A stretch of DNA of 64,000 bases from contig JASBTI010000041.1 in NCBI GenBank assembly GCA_030148505.1, forward strand, positions 1 to 64,000, in the 5' to 3' direction. Origin of the DNA: Rhodanobacter sp. GTDB taxonomy: Bacteria > Pseudomonadota > Gammaproteobacteria > Xanthomonadales > Rhodanobacteraceae. Within the stretch, counting starts at the first letter, position 1. Each line of letters opens with the position of its first letter. The notes under the pieces are model-generated. The model had not been told where the DNA came from. It ran no database searches and saw nothing but the letters and a program-made list of their open reading frames with translations. Position numbers and translations under genes: made by a program. Below, piece by piece: positions 8,120 through 16,686 of the stretch.

Positions 8120-9394
8120 TCAGAACTTCCAGCCGTAAGCGATACCGAGTGAATTCTGGTGCATGGAAATGCGCTCCGTACCGGCTGGCGCCCCCCCCAT
8201 GAATACGGGGAGAATCGAGGCTCCCTGTACGCTCTTCGTGAAGGCATGCATGTACGCGACGGTCAGTTCGCCGCCCGACGGCATCTTGTGCGTGAAACCA
8301 AGCGTCAGGTGATCGGTGACGACGCCGGGAGCCAAAATGTTGAAAGTGACATCTGTGCCGCGAATCGGGTTGTCGCCGTGATTGATACCGGCGCGCCAGG
8401 TCCAGCGGTCGGAGCTTGCATACTCGACGCCGAACTTCCAGACATTGATGTCGTGCCAGCCGAATCCCGGGCCGCCGTTGGAACCCAGCTGCGCGGGGAC
8501 CAGGCTCGGATTGCTGACGGATTGCACACCGGTATAGTTGATGCGTTGATAATCGAGCGAAAACGTCAGCGGCTTGGTGGGCGTCCAGGCCAAGCCGATG
8601 GAGTAATTTTCAGGAATATCAAATTTTCCGGCTTGTGCAAACAGACCCGCATAGCGTGAAAACCGGCTCATGTTGATCTTGCTGGCGTAGGCTGCGCCGA
8701 TCGCAAAGCTCGGGCTTACGCGGGCGAAGTAACCAATACGAACGCCGAGACCGTGAGAGGTTTCCGGGCCGTTGTTGGTGACGCTTCCAGGCTGGGACGA
8801 AAGACCTGGGGTGCCCGCGAAGGCCTGCAGTCCCTTGGCTGAGAAACGTTGAAAGGCGATCTGAGGGGCAATACCAATCGACTGGTTCGGCGTAAGTGCG
8901 TACGACGCCGTGGGTGCGAGGATCAGCTGGGTCAGGTCGACGCCGAGAGAGCCGGACCCACACAGCATGTTGGCCGCGCCCTGGCCACAGTTGAACTGGC
9001 CACCGCGGTAGTCTGTATTCATGCCACCGTTGCCGAAGACGCTGATACCGAGGGACAAGTCGTCGCGAACCATATGGTTGTAGCCAAACTCCGGGATGGC
9101 GAAGACAGTTCGTCCGCTATCGACCGACCCATCCATACCGGGACCAAGTCCGGAACGCGCAGCCTTGCGCTTCGGCGAGAACAGGTCCAGCCCGGCGTCG
9201 AGACGATTGCCTGCCATCACCATGGTGGCCGGGTTGTTGGCGCCGCCGAAGCTGTCACTGGTCATCGCCATCGAGGTGCCGCCACGACCCTTGGCCTTCA
9301 TGCCATATCCGTGTGAAAAGTAACCGTTTGTTGCTGAAGCCGTACCGCAGCCAAGCATGAGCACACCGGCTGTTATGAGAATTCGCTGCCGCAT
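8120..9394 (-). CDS. FadL/TodX-family outer-membrane transport protein
   Basis: A 424-residue beta-barrel protein with a signal peptide (cleavage near ASA-TNGYF) and the hallmark N-terminal block of the OMPP1/FadL/TodX family: NGYFSHGYGMKAKGRGGTSM followed by NNPATMV. It ends with an aromatic outer-membrane signature (AYGWKF). Family members let hydrophobic compounds, classically long-chain fatty acids, cross the outer membrane. Here it is divergent from a CsoR-family regulator with a strong palindrome between them, beside a sox operon. A role in uptake of a sulfur substrate or of lipids is conceivable but not shown. Confidence 0.9.
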   Translation of the reverse strand: MRQRILITAGVLMLGCGTASATNGYFSHGYGMKAKGRGGTSMAMTSDSFGGANNPATMVMAGNRLDAGLDLFSPKRKAARSGLGPGMDGSVDSGRTVFAIPEFGYNHMVRDDLSLGISVFGNGGMNTDYRGGQFNCGQGAANMLCGSGSLGVDLTQLILAPTASYALTPNQSIGIAPQIAFQRFSAKGLQAFAGTPGLSSQPGSVTNNGPETSHGLGVRIGYFARVSPSFAIGAAYASKINMSRFSRYAGLFAQAGKFDIPENYSIGLAWTPTKPLTFSLDYQRINYTGVQSVSNPSLVPAQLGSNGGPGFGWHDINVWKFGVEYASSDRWTWRAGINHGDNPIRGTDVTFNILAPGVVTDHLTLGFTHKMPSGGELTVAYMHAFTKSVQGASILPVFMGGAPAGTERISMHQNSLGIAYGWKF

Positions 9395-9454
9395 GAGTCT
9401 TCCCCCAGCAATATATTGTCAATAGTCCGAAACCACCCCATGGCTTCGACCTCC

Positions 9455-9482
9455 CATATACCAATACGGGTATTGGTATATG
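9455..9482. promoter_or_regulatory. 28-bp palindrome, predicted CsoR-family operator
   Basis: A perfect inverted repeat CATATACCAATAC / GTATTGGTATATG with a 2-bp spacer, between the divergent fadL-like gene and the CsoR-family gene. It contains ATACC-N6-GGTAT, the half-site pattern used by CsoR/CstR-type repressors. A weaker relative (ATACC-N6-GG) is at 21374-21391, before the first gene of the sox operon. The rest of 9395-9768 holds no convincing gene; a 67-codon ORF at 9480-9683 has no recognisable features. Confidence 0.7.
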
Positions 9483-9768
9483 CTGAGACTAACACGAGAC
9501 TTTGCGTATTACAGCGACGTTACGTGGGCGAGCCGAAAGTTAATTCGGTTAATGGAAAATATAATGCGACGCAACATATCAACCACGCGGGCGCTTACGG
9601 AAAAGGTGGCGTTTATGACCGTCGCATTGATGCGAAAACAACGGCTCCATGCTAATCTCCAGAGGAGATCTTTGGGCGATTAAGATTCGCGTGTTACGAA
9701 TGCCTGTAGATACTGCGAGAAAATCATGCGTTGCAACATTCATGAAACATGGTTGACGGATACGTCGA

Positions 9769-10068
9769 ATGACAAAACCCAAACAAATGGACGGGCTTCA
9801 GGAAAGTGAAGAAGCGCACCGGCGCAAGGTGGTGACCCGGTTGGCCCGCATTGAGGGGCAGGTACGCGGCATTCAGAACATGATTACCGACAACTGCTCC
9901 TGCGAGCAGGTCGCGTTGCAACTCACCGCGGCCAGGCGTGCCCTGGACAAGGCGTTCTACGAAATGATCGCCTGCAGTCTCAATAGCCACATTGAGGCCG
10001 CCGGCGACATCACTGAGATTCGCGCCTCGACCAAGGATCTGGCGCGATTGCTGGCCAAGTTCGGTTGA
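9769..10068 (+). CDS. CsoR/RcnR/FrmR-family (DUF156) transcriptional repressor
   Basis: A 99-residue all-helical regulator. The family block RRKVVTRLARIEGQVRGIQNMI spans residues 18-39, and CSCEQVALQLTAARRALDKA follows. Family members bind DNA as tetramers and release it on sensing Cu(I), Ni/Co, formaldehyde or persulfide. Here Cys45 sits at the conserved first-ligand position, with Cys43 just before it. The CsoR His is replaced by Ser70 and the second ligand Cys by His74; an extra Cys69 lies beside them. The copper set is therefore incomplete and a thiol/persulfide sensor is more likely, as the sox locus suggests. It converges on the last gene of the sox operon with an 8-bp gap, and a palindromic operator lies upstream. 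Confidence 0.88.
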   Translation: MTKPKQMDGLQESEEAHRRKVVTRLARIEGQVRGIQNMITDNCSCEQVALQLTAARRALDKAFYEMIACSLNSHIEAAGDITEIRASTKDLARLLAKFG

Positions 10069-10076
10069 AACTCGCG

Positions 10077-11048
10077 CTAGTGTGACAGCGACTCCTGCTC
10101 CATCTGCAGGTAGACGTTGTAGGCGTTCCTGCGATTGGCGACATTGAAGGTCGGTTCGGCCTGGAAACGGCTCCAATCGATATGCTTGTAAGCTTCCTCG
10201 AACGGCACGAAGTTGTCCACGGCCAGGCCCATTTGCTTCCGCAGAAAGATCAGATAGTCCCGGGTCATCCGGGCATCACGGCGCGGGTGGAAGGAGGCTT
10301 GGCCGTGTCCGGGAACCATCACGCGCGCCGGTATGGCGAGCATACGATCGATGGCTTTCAGCCACAATTTGGTATTGGCATTGCCTACAAAGGGCACCCG
10401 GCCAGCATAGACTACGTCGCCCGAATACAAGACGCCGTCCGGCTCCACCAACATGGCAAGATCTTCGGGTGAGTGTGCCGGACCGATATGGCGCACTGAA
10501 AAGCGCACTCCGCCCATCTCGAAATCCACGGGCTTGTCGAGCCAGCGGTCTGGAAGTGGCAAGCTGAAATCCGCACCGAGCCAGCGGCCGATGATTTTTT
10601 TGCGTTGCGCCAGCCGCTCCGATGCGGCTTGTGAATTCAGGTAGGCATGTGCACGCGTATCAGCCCAGACCTGCGCACCGATACGGCGAAACGCCGGTAT
10701 GCCGTAGAAATGATCGGCATGATAGTGGCTGATAATGACGCGTTTGATCGGAAGTTTGGTGCGCTTGCCAATTTCCTCGATCAAGCGGTCTGCCAACGCT
10801 GGCGATCCCAGCGTATCAAATACCACGACGCCATCCCGGGTAATCACAAAGCCGGCATTGGCGATGAAACCTTCATTGGCGCGACTCGCCTCCTCAAGTC
10901 GGCCCTCCACATAATAGCTGTGAGGGCCCACCTGATGTACGGTCATCGTTATGTCGCTGGGTGCCCAGGGAGGCGCACCGGACGCGGCTGCCGCCGGCGT
11001 GCAGAGCGTCATTAAAACGAGCAGCGCTGACCGGACATGTTTCAGCAC
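10077..11048 (-). CDS. SoxH-like periplasmic metallo-beta-lactamase-fold hydrolase
   Basis: A 323-residue MBL-fold protein with a signal peptide (ALLVLMTLCTPAAAA). The zinc motif HYHADH is near residue 107, a His follows at IGPAHSPEDL, an Asp at YSGDVVYAG, and a C-terminal His at PGHG. Homologues are encoded in sox operons as SoxH; their reaction is not established and a thiol-ester or persulfide hydrolase role has been suggested. The start is GTG at 11048, two bases after the soxB stop, which suggests coupling. It is the last gene of the long minus-strand sulfur operon. Confidence 0.85.
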   Translation of the reverse strand: MLKHVRSALLVLMTLCTPAAAASGAPPWAPSDITMTVHQVGPHSYYVEGRLEEASRANEGFIANAGFVITRDGVVVFDTLGSPALADRLIEEIGKRTKLPIKRVIISHYHADHFYGIPAFRRIGAQVWADTRAHAYLNSQAASERLAQRKKIIGRWLGADFSLPLPDRWLDKPVDFEMGGVRFSVRHIGPAHSPEDLAMLVEPDGVLYSGDVVYAGRVPFVGNANTKLWLKAIDRMLAIPARVMVPGHGQASFHPRRDARMTRDYLIFLRKQMGLAVDNFVPFEEAYKHIDWSRFQAEPTFNVANRRNAYNVYLQMEQESLSH

Positions 11049-11050
11049 GG

Positions 11051-12766
11051 TCAGGCAATCCCGGGATTATTTTTCTCGCCGATGAGCTTCGGCGTGTTGA
11101 GTTTGGGTTGCGCAACGCTACGGTGTGAGCCGAGGTAATCGGCGACTACATCCCAAATCGGTTCCCCGGTGGCATTGGGCGCTACTGGTGCCCACCCGGC
11201 GACCTTGTAGGTTTTATTGGCGTCGAGGGGTTCGCCACCGAGCCGCATGTCAGTGATGCGTTTACCCATGCTGGCTGCGGGGGCGCAGGTATAGGCGAGG
11301 CCGCCCACGCGAACCATGTCGCCACCCTGCTGATAGTAGGGGTCCGGATTGAACAGGTTGTCGCCAACATCCTCCAGAATGGCTTTGATCTGCGTACCCG
11401 TAAGCTCGCTGACGGTGACGGCGGGGTAGGTGATGGCCGTCTGATCCATCAGTCGCTCATGGGTAATGGCTTCGCCGGGCAGCAATGTCGTGCCCCAGCG
11501 GAATCCCGGTGAAAAAGCGATTTCCGCATCTTTCACTTCCATCAACGCGTCGAGTATCAACTGGTCGAAACTGCCATTGAAGTTGCCACGGCGATACAAC
11601 AGACCTTCGCTCACGGCATGCTGCTTCGTCAGCTTGGCTTCATAAGGCTGGCGGTGCCTCGTGATCAGCGCCTGCATCGCCGGGTCCGGTGCCAGCAAGT
11701 TGGAAAAGACCGGGAGCAGCCGGTACCGGGCATCGTGAAGTTTGCCGTTGCGCACGTCGAGATCGAGTACGCCAACGAACTTGCCGTTGCTGCCCGCATT
11801 AGTCACTAGCGTATGTCCACCGCTATTTTTCACCGTAACCGGGTGCGGTACGCCATCGTGGGTATGTCCGCCGAGGATGGCATCGAGCCCGCTGACCTGG
11901 GAGGCGAGCTTCAAGTCGCAATCCATGCCGTTGTGGGACAGCAGCACAACCACGGCGGCGCCGGCCTTGCGAACCTTGTCGATGACTTGTTGCAGATGAT
12001 CCTGCTGGATGCCGAACGACCAGTCCGCGACGAAGTGGGCCGGGTGGGCGATAGGCGTGTAAGGAAATGCCTGGCCGATGATGGCGACGTCGACCCCGTT
12101 GACATGCCGCATCGTGTAATCGGGAAACACCGGGTCTCCGAAGTCAGCTGTGCGGATGTTCTGCGCCACAAAATCGATTTTGCCCTTGAAGGGGCCGTCG
12201 ACAACCTCCTTGACCCGATCGGCACCGTAGGTGAATTCCCAGTGTCCCGTCATCACGTCGACGCCGAGTTCCAGCTGGGCATCGATCATGTCCTGTCCCT
12301 TGGTCCACAACGATGTGGCGGAACCCTGCCAAGTGTCGCCGCCATCGAGCAGCAGTGCTCCCGGGCGGCTGGAACGAAGGCGTTTGATCAAGGTTGCGAC
12401 ATGGGCATAGCCACCGATCTTGCCATAGCGCTGGGCGGCCTCGACATAATCCAGGCAAGTCAACGCGTGGGCTTCGCGGGTTCCCGGCTTGATCCCGTAA
12501 AACTTCAGCAGGTGCTCGCCTACCAGGTGCGGTGGCCTGCCGAAGGCAGCACCGACGCCAATATTGGACGAGGGCTCACGGAAATGAATGGGCATCAACT
12601 GCGCATGACTGTCGGTCATGTGCAATAGACTGACGTTGCCGAATGCCGGCAGGTCATAAAGTGCTTCACCGCTGCCGGCGGCAAACGCTTTGGAGGACGC
12701 CAGCGGCAGACCAGCCGCAGCTGCAGCTGCCATCAGCTGCATGAATTCGCGGCGACTCATGCTCAT
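11051..12766 (-). CDS. soxB: SoxB, S-sulfosulfanyl-L-cysteine sulfohydrolase
   Basis: SoxB is the periplasmic di-manganese enzyme that hydrolyses the terminal sulfone from thiosulfate-loaded SoxY, releasing sulfate. This copy has 571 residues, as usual. It starts with a Tat signal (SRREFMQLM, then an alanine-rich stretch). Metallophosphoesterase motifs are DSHAQLMPIH, GGDTWQGSA, GHWEFTYG, LSHNGMD and GGHTHDG; the 5'-nucleotidase-like C-terminal domain follows. The ATG at 12766 has GGAG seven bases upstream; a second ATG at 12760 is possible. It follows soxX by 19 bp. Confidence 0.97.
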   Translation of the reverse strand: MSMSRREFMQLMAAAAAAGLPLASSKAFAAGSGEALYDLPAFGNVSLLHMTDSHAQLMPIHFREPSSNIGVGAAFGRPPHLVGEHLLKFYGIKPGTREAHALTCLDYVEAAQRYGKIGGYAHVATLIKRLRSSRPGALLLDGGDTWQGSATSLWTKGQDMIDAQLELGVDVMTGHWEFTYGADRVKEVVDGPFKGKIDFVAQNIRTADFGDPVFPDYTMRHVNGVDVAIIGQAFPYTPIAHPAHFVADWSFGIQQDHLQQVIDKVRKAGAAVVVLLSHNGMDCDLKLASQVSGLDAILGGHTHDGVPHPVTVKNSGGHTLVTNAGSNGKFVGVLDLDVRNGKLHDARYRLLPVFSNLLAPDPAMQALITRHRQPYEAKLTKQHAVSEGLLYRRGNFNGSFDQLILDALMEVKDAEIAFSPGFRWGTTLLPGEAITHERLMDQTAITYPAVTVSELTGTQIKAILEDVGDNLFNPDPYYQQGGDMVRVGGLAYTCAPAASMGKRITDMRLGGEPLDANKTYKVAGWAPVAPNATGEPIWDVVADYLGSHRSVAQPKLNTPKLIGEKNNPGIA

Positions 12767-12785
12767 GAAAATACTCCGAAAAAGA

Positions 12786-13409
12786 TTATTTGTTGACCGG
12801 TGAATCGGGATCGAACAGGAGGGCCATGACGTCCTTGAGCTGCTGTTCGGTGAGGATACCCTTGCTGCCAAAGCGCGGCATGGCGGAGCACAGCGAGTAC
12901 CCTTTCATGTCGTAGACCATGCTCCAGGTCAGCTTGAGCATCGCTTCGGAGCGGCCGCGATTCTTGCCGTAGTGATACAACGAGGGTCCGATTGTGCCGT
13001 AGGCGATTTGCTGTTTGTCCAGTTGGTGGCAGGCATAGCAGTTTCCGCCCGACGGCTTGCTCGGATCGTCCGAATATTGCTTTCCCTTACCTTCTTCGGC
13101 GATCGCCTGTCCACGTTTCCAGTCACCCAGGTACTTGCCGTCGGCAGGGTACTTGACCGAGTCGCGATTGGCCGTCTGCAATGGGCTGGCGAGCTTGGCG
13201 GGCGGGGCATGAGGCGCATAGGTGGAGCACAGCGCCTGGGTCTTGTCCTGGTCGAGCCGGTCCATACCGGCCTGGCCGTGTGCTGCGAACGAGGCCTTCA
13301 AGGCCGCGAACGCTTCGGCATTGCGATCGTTCTTATGGGTTTGTGCTGCGGCGGCCGCCGCCAGGGGCAAGGCCGAGAGCAGAATCACCAAGCGAGTCAA
13401 AGTACGCAT
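12786..13409 (-). CDS. soxX: SoxX, cytochrome c subunit of the SoxAX complex
   Basis: SoxX is the small c-type cytochrome that takes electrons from SoxA while thiosulfate is coupled to SoxY in the periplasm. It is 207 residues with a signal peptide (LVILLSALPLAAAAAAQ) and one haem motif CYACH (Cys124, Cys127, His128). A Met ligand candidate is in AMPRFG near residue 181. The N-terminal extension of about 90 residues before the cytochrome domain is present in longer SoxX forms. It lies 10 bp after soxA. Confidence 0.93.
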   Translation of the reverse strand: MRTLTRLVILLSALPLAAAAAAQTHKNDRNAEAFAALKASFAAHGQAGMDRLDQDKTQALCSTYAPHAPPAKLASPLQTANRDSVKYPADGKYLGDWKRGQAIAEEGKGKQYSDDPSKPSGGNCYACHQLDKQQIAYGTIGPSLYHYGKNRGRSEAMLKLTWSMVYDMKGYSLCSAMPRFGSKGILTEQQLKDVMALLFDPDSPVNK

Positions 13410-13419
13410 CGTCCACTCC

Positions 13420-14256
13420 TTAACGTTTGAGGCCGGGGGCTGCCATTTCTCCGCCTTCGGCGTTCTTGGCAAGGAACATGGTCAGATCGATGGCAACTTC
13501 CGAGCCGTATTTCAGTTTCGGAAAGCGCATCTGGCGGAAGCAGCTGCCGAGACGCCATTCCATCGTCCGGACTTCCCCCTGGGACACGCGATAGGCTGGC
13601 CAGGTAGTGTAGGTTTTTTGTGCTTCGGGATTGGCATTGGCCAGGTCGGGCAAGTCCTGCAGACGGATCCGCTTGCCCGACTGTCCATGGCAGGTGGCAC
13701 ACGAGAAGTCGTGGGTGCCTGCCCGATAGTAGAAAATCGCCTTGCCCATCGCATAGGCACGCTTTTCTTCGGGATGAGTCATGGGCAGGCTGATCGGTAT
13801 GCCCTTCGATGCATCGACGACGTAGGCAGACAGCGCTTCAAGATCCGATTTGCGGTCGCCGTCGCCGAACCGGTTCTTCAGAATGGCTTTCCGGTCGAGC
13901 CCTTGATCCCTGACCATACAGGTGAGAAGCCGGGTTTCGAGATCCTGGACCTTGCCGGTATCGGCGAAATAGCGCGGCATGTGGGCATAGGCACCCTTGA
14001 TTTTGCCCACACCCATGCCGAGGTCGCAGGTCTTGGCCAGCGCGACGTTTTTCGGTCCGCGAGGTTTCTGCCAGAGATCCTGTCCCCGCATCACCCACAG
14101 GTCGGCCGGGTTGTCGTCGCCAAACATGGCCCGGTACTGCGCCACCGGGTCGGCCGGAGTGGCTGCCTGTGCCCAGACTAGCGAGGCAGTGAAGCTGCTG
14201 GCGGCCCCCACCACAATCGCCAGCCAGAACATGTGCTGTTTGGTTTTTGCTCTCAT
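13420..14256 (-). CDS. soxA: SoxA, cytochrome c subunit of the SoxAX complex (mono-haem type)
   Basis: SoxA catalyses the oxidative attachment of thiosulfate to the SoxY cysteine. It has 278 residues with a signal peptide ending near VWAQA. Only one CXXCH motif is present (Cys186, Cys189, His190), so this is the mono-haem SoxA type. The di-haem form of Paracoccus has another CXXCH; in its place here a pair of lone cysteines (Cys77, Cys113) could form a disulfide. The essential haem-ligating Cys239, which is modified to a persulfide, is in LGSCFRQMRFP. The start is ATG 14256. Confidence 0.95.
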   Translation of the reverse strand: MRAKTKQHMFWLAIVVGAASSFTASLVWAQAATPADPVAQYRAMFGDDNPADLWVMRGQDLWQKPRGPKNVALAKTCDLGMGVGKIKGAYAHMPRYFADTGKVQDLETRLLTCMVRDQGLDRKAILKNRFGDGDRKSDLEALSAYVVDASKGIPISLPMTHPEEKRAYAMGKAIFYYRAGTHDFSCATCHGQSGKRIRLQDLPDLANANPEAQKTYTTWPAYRVSQGEVRTMEWRLGSCFRQMRFPKLKYGSEVAIDLTMFLAKNAEGGEMAAPGLKR

Positions 14257-14284
14257 GTCGCCATCTCCGTGATGCTGTGGGCGT

Positions 14285-14737
14285 TCAGGGCCTGATGTAA
14301 ACATAGCCCTCGCGCGATTGCAGCCGCGCGAGTTCGGCCATGCCGGAAGGGACGACCACGATACCGTCGTCCAATTGTTCGGGTTTGATCTTCAGGGTCG
14401 CCATTGTGTTGCCGCATGCTTCGAAGCGGACCCCTTTGCTCTGTAAATCTTCGACCATCAGCGAGAACGGGTAGCCGCCGGCGGTATTGCTGCCTTTCAC
14501 CATGAAGCGCACGCTGGGACCGATCGCCACGATGACGATCTTTGCGGTCGGATCGGCTGCAAGTTGATTCTCTGCTTGGTGCAGTGCGGTCGTAGTGTCC
14601 TTGCGATCAGCATCGAGGTGATAAACGACTCGGATTGGGGAGGACGTCGCGTGAGGGCCCTCGGCCGCAAGCGCGTAGCCTCCCGAGCCCACCGTCGCGG
14701 CCAGGCCGATAAGCAAGGCCATTGCCAGATTGCGCAT
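14285..14737 (-). CDS. Periplasmic DsrE-like sulfur-relay protein
   Basis: A 150-residue DsrE/DsrF-fold protein with a signal peptide (MALLIGLAATVGSGGYALA). It has the family pattern RVVYHLDADRKDTTTALHQAENQL, a VIVAIGPSVRF strand and a single conserved Cys in FEACGNTMATLKI near residue 110, the position that carries sulfur in DsrE-type carriers. Exported homologues are often next to sox genes. The role is unproven; sulfane-sulfur binding in the periplasm is likely. The start at 14737 has a strong Shine-Dalgarno (AGGGGGTGA). It lies between soxZ and soxA in the same operon. Confidence 0.85.
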   Translation of the reverse strand: MRNLAMALLIGLAATVGSGGYALAAEGPHATSSPIRVVYHLDADRKDTTTALHQAENQLAADPTAKIVIVAIGPSVRFMVKGSNTAGGYPFSLMVEDLQSKGVRFEACGNTMATLKIKPEQLDDGIVVVPSGMAELARLQSREGYVYIRP

Positions 14738-14814
14738 GTGTGTCACCCCCTTTCTGAGAGTGCGCGAGGCGCATGCCCCGGCCGCGCGCACTCATGGTCG
14801 ATGCCGTCAGGAAC

Positions 14815-15126
14815 TCAGCTGACTACAGCGTCATCCGTGCGGCTCTCTCCCGCGGTATCTTTCCAGGTAATCGTTACCTTGTCGCCCTTGGCCGCACCCT
14901 TGAAGCGGAAGGCAAGAAACGGGTTCTTGGACACTGCGGGCCCCCAGTCGGCGGTCAGTACGTCTTTGCCCTTGCACGTGGCTTTTACGGTTTCGATGTA
15001 ATGCGCCGGAATCAGCTTGCCGCTGGAGTCCTTGCGCAAGCCGGTCTCCATGGGGTGTGCCATCAGCACTTTTACCTCAACCGTATCACCTGTGAGCCGC
15101 GCGCGAATTCGCATCGGATCTGCCAT
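14815..15126 (-). CDS. soxZ: SoxZ, sulfur-carrier scaffold protein
   Basis: SoxZ (103 residues) forms the SoxYZ heterodimer and presents the SoxY sulfur arm to the other Sox enzymes. It is an immunoglobulin-like beta protein with no signal peptide of its own and is exported bound to SoxY. Recognisable blocks are RIRARLTGDTVEVKVLMAHPMETG, PAHYIETV and FRFKGAAKGDKVTITWKDTAG. It starts 26 bp after soxY. Confidence 0.95.
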   Translation of the reverse strand: MADPMRIRARLTGDTVEVKVLMAHPMETGLRKDSSGKLIPAHYIETVKATCKGKDVLTADWGPAVSKNPFLAFRFKGAAKGDKVTITWKDTAGESRTDDAVVS

Positions 15127-15152
15127 GTCTTTCTCCTCGATCGAAATGTGGT

Positions 15153-15638
15153 TCAGCCGCCGCAGCCGCCAAGGGTGACCTTGACCAGCTTGTCGGTATA
15201 AAAGAAGCCCTTGTCGGTTTGTACCAGGGCGCGCAGATTGGACGTTTCAGCGATCTTCACCCGGGTCATCACGTAGGGCTCGGTGCCCTCGGGGAAGTGG
15301 AACGCCGCGGAAAGTGCGTGCGGGTTCTTTTCCGACACGATCGCTATCATGCGCGTACCCGGCAGCTTGCTCTGGATCACGACCGGAACCACGGCGCCAT
15401 TCTCGGCGATCGAGGGCGCCTGAAGCATGATGTCGGAGGACTTTACGGCCTTGTCGCCGCCCATGGCCTTGACGACGGAGTCCAGCGTGTGGCCCTGGAA
15501 TTCCTTGCGATGGTCTGTCGGTGCGAGCGGGCTGGTTGCGGCCGCCGCGAGGCGGGGCAGCAGACCAGTAGTCGCGACGAACAGGACGGCAGTACCGCTG
15601 GCACTTGCCTGCAGGAATGCCCTTCTAGACATTTTCAT
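15153..15638 (-). CDS. soxY: SoxY, covalent sulfur carrier
   Basis: SoxY holds the sulfur substrate on a C-terminal cysteine during thiosulfate oxidation. It has 161 residues and a Tat signal (SRRAFLQASASG). The carrier arm is intact: the protein ends in LGGCGG, with Cys159 third from the end. The body is an Ig-like fold (VVPVVIQSKLPGTRMIAIVSEKNP). Paired with soxZ immediately downstream. Confidence 0.96.
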   Translation of the reverse strand: MKMSRRAFLQASASGTAVLFVATTGLLPRLAAAATSPLAPTDHRKEFQGHTLDSVVKAMGGDKAVKSSDIMLQAPSIAENGAVVPVVIQSKLPGTRMIAIVSEKNPHALSAAFHFPEGTEPYVMTRVKIAETSNLRALVQTDKGFFYTDKLVKVTLGGCGG

Positions 15639-15714
15639 GAATAACTCCTCGACTGTATTGCGTTTGCTGTTGGATGGATTGGCGGGAAATCTGGGGTTCC
15701 GTGCCGCAGACTAC

Positions 15715-16686
15715 CTACTTTTTGGCTTTTTGCGTCAGGATCCATTGAACCATGGTCGACAGATCGGCATCGGAAAGGTCGGGATGTGGCGGCATCGGAA
15801 TCGATCCCCACACGCCGGCACCGCCGTTTCGAATCTTGTGTATCAGATGTTTTGAAGCCCCCGGATTGCCCTGGTATTTCTTCGCGACGTCGCGAAAGGA
15901 AGGTCCGAGAATTTTGTGGTCGAGCGCATGGCAAGCAGTGCAGCCGGATGCCGTCATCACCTTCGGCATTGCCGAAGCGGCTGACGTCTTGCCGGCCACG
16001 GCGCTGCCGGGCAGGTCGGCCTTCGGTGGCGCCTGTTCGTTCATGGTCTCCAGGCCGCGGAAGTTGTCCCGGATATCGCCGTAGAGATTCTTGGTGAAAC
16101 CTGCAGGGAGGCTGCCGGTGATCTTCACCACTTTCTCGCAGTTCTTCATGCAGGCCGTATTGTGAACGTCCGGTTTGCCATGCACGCTCATCATTCCCGG
16201 ATAGGGTTTGAGCGCATTGGCGTTGGGCATCTTGACCTTGGGCAATGTCTGCCTGTTGGCGACGAAGTCGGATGGCACGATGTCGTTGAGATTGAGCACA
16301 TAGGCTGCGACTGCGTACACCTGGTCAGCCGTCAACGACTTTGAGTGCGGAAAAGGCATTGCGCGGTTGATGTAGTCAAACAACGTGGTCGCGTGGTTGA
16401 GCTTCGCTTTGATGCCGGTGAGAGCCAGATATTCGTTGCTTTCACCGAACGAACCGTGACAACTTGCGCAGTTCGCATCGTAGATCTCGCCGCCTTGCGC
16501 TACCGAGCCCTGACCCTCAGGCAAACCCTTCCCATCAGGGCGTACATCGATGTTCCAGCCAGCGATTTCGGCTGCGGTTGCCTTACGGCCGAGGTGGTAG
16601 TTTTTCTCCCGGGCCTGCGCCGGCAGCGCAATAACAAGCAGCAGAGCGACGGCCAGAGCGCCGACCAATCGATCAGACTTCGACAT
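15715..16686 (-). CDS. soxD: SoxD, di-haem cytochrome c subunit of sulfane dehydrogenase
   Basis: SoxD accepts electrons from SoxC during oxidation of the SoxY-bound sulfane sulfur. It is 323 residues with a signal peptide (LLVIALPAQA). Two haem motifs are present: CASCH (Cys73, Cys76, His77) and CTACH (Cys249, Cys252, His253). Met ligand candidates are AMPFPHS after the first and SIPMPPHP after the second. The C-terminal domain looks like a class I cytochrome c. The ATG at 16686 lies inside the end of soxC (14-bp overlap), so the subunits are coupled. Confidence 0.93.
   Translation of the reverse strand: MSKSDRLVGALAVALLLVIALPAQAREKNYHLGRKATAAEIAGWNIDVRPDGKGLPEGQGSVAQGGEIYDANCASCHGSFGESNEYLALTGIKAKLNHATTLFDYINRAMPFPHSKSLTADQVYAVAAYVLNLNDIVPSDFVANRQTLPKVKMPNANALKPYPGMMSVHGKPDVHNTACMKNCEKVVKITGSLPAGFTKNLYGDIRDNFRGLETMNEQAPPKADLPGSAVAGKTSAASAMPKVMTASGCTACHALDHKILGPSFRDVAKKYQGNPGASKHLIHKIRNGGAGVWGSIPMPPHPDLSDADLSTMVQWILTQKAKK

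Noticed and set aside
9480-9683. 67-codon plus-strand ORF before the CsoR-family gene
   Set aside because: No ribosome site or family features; it begins at the operator palindrome and is more likely leader or spacer.
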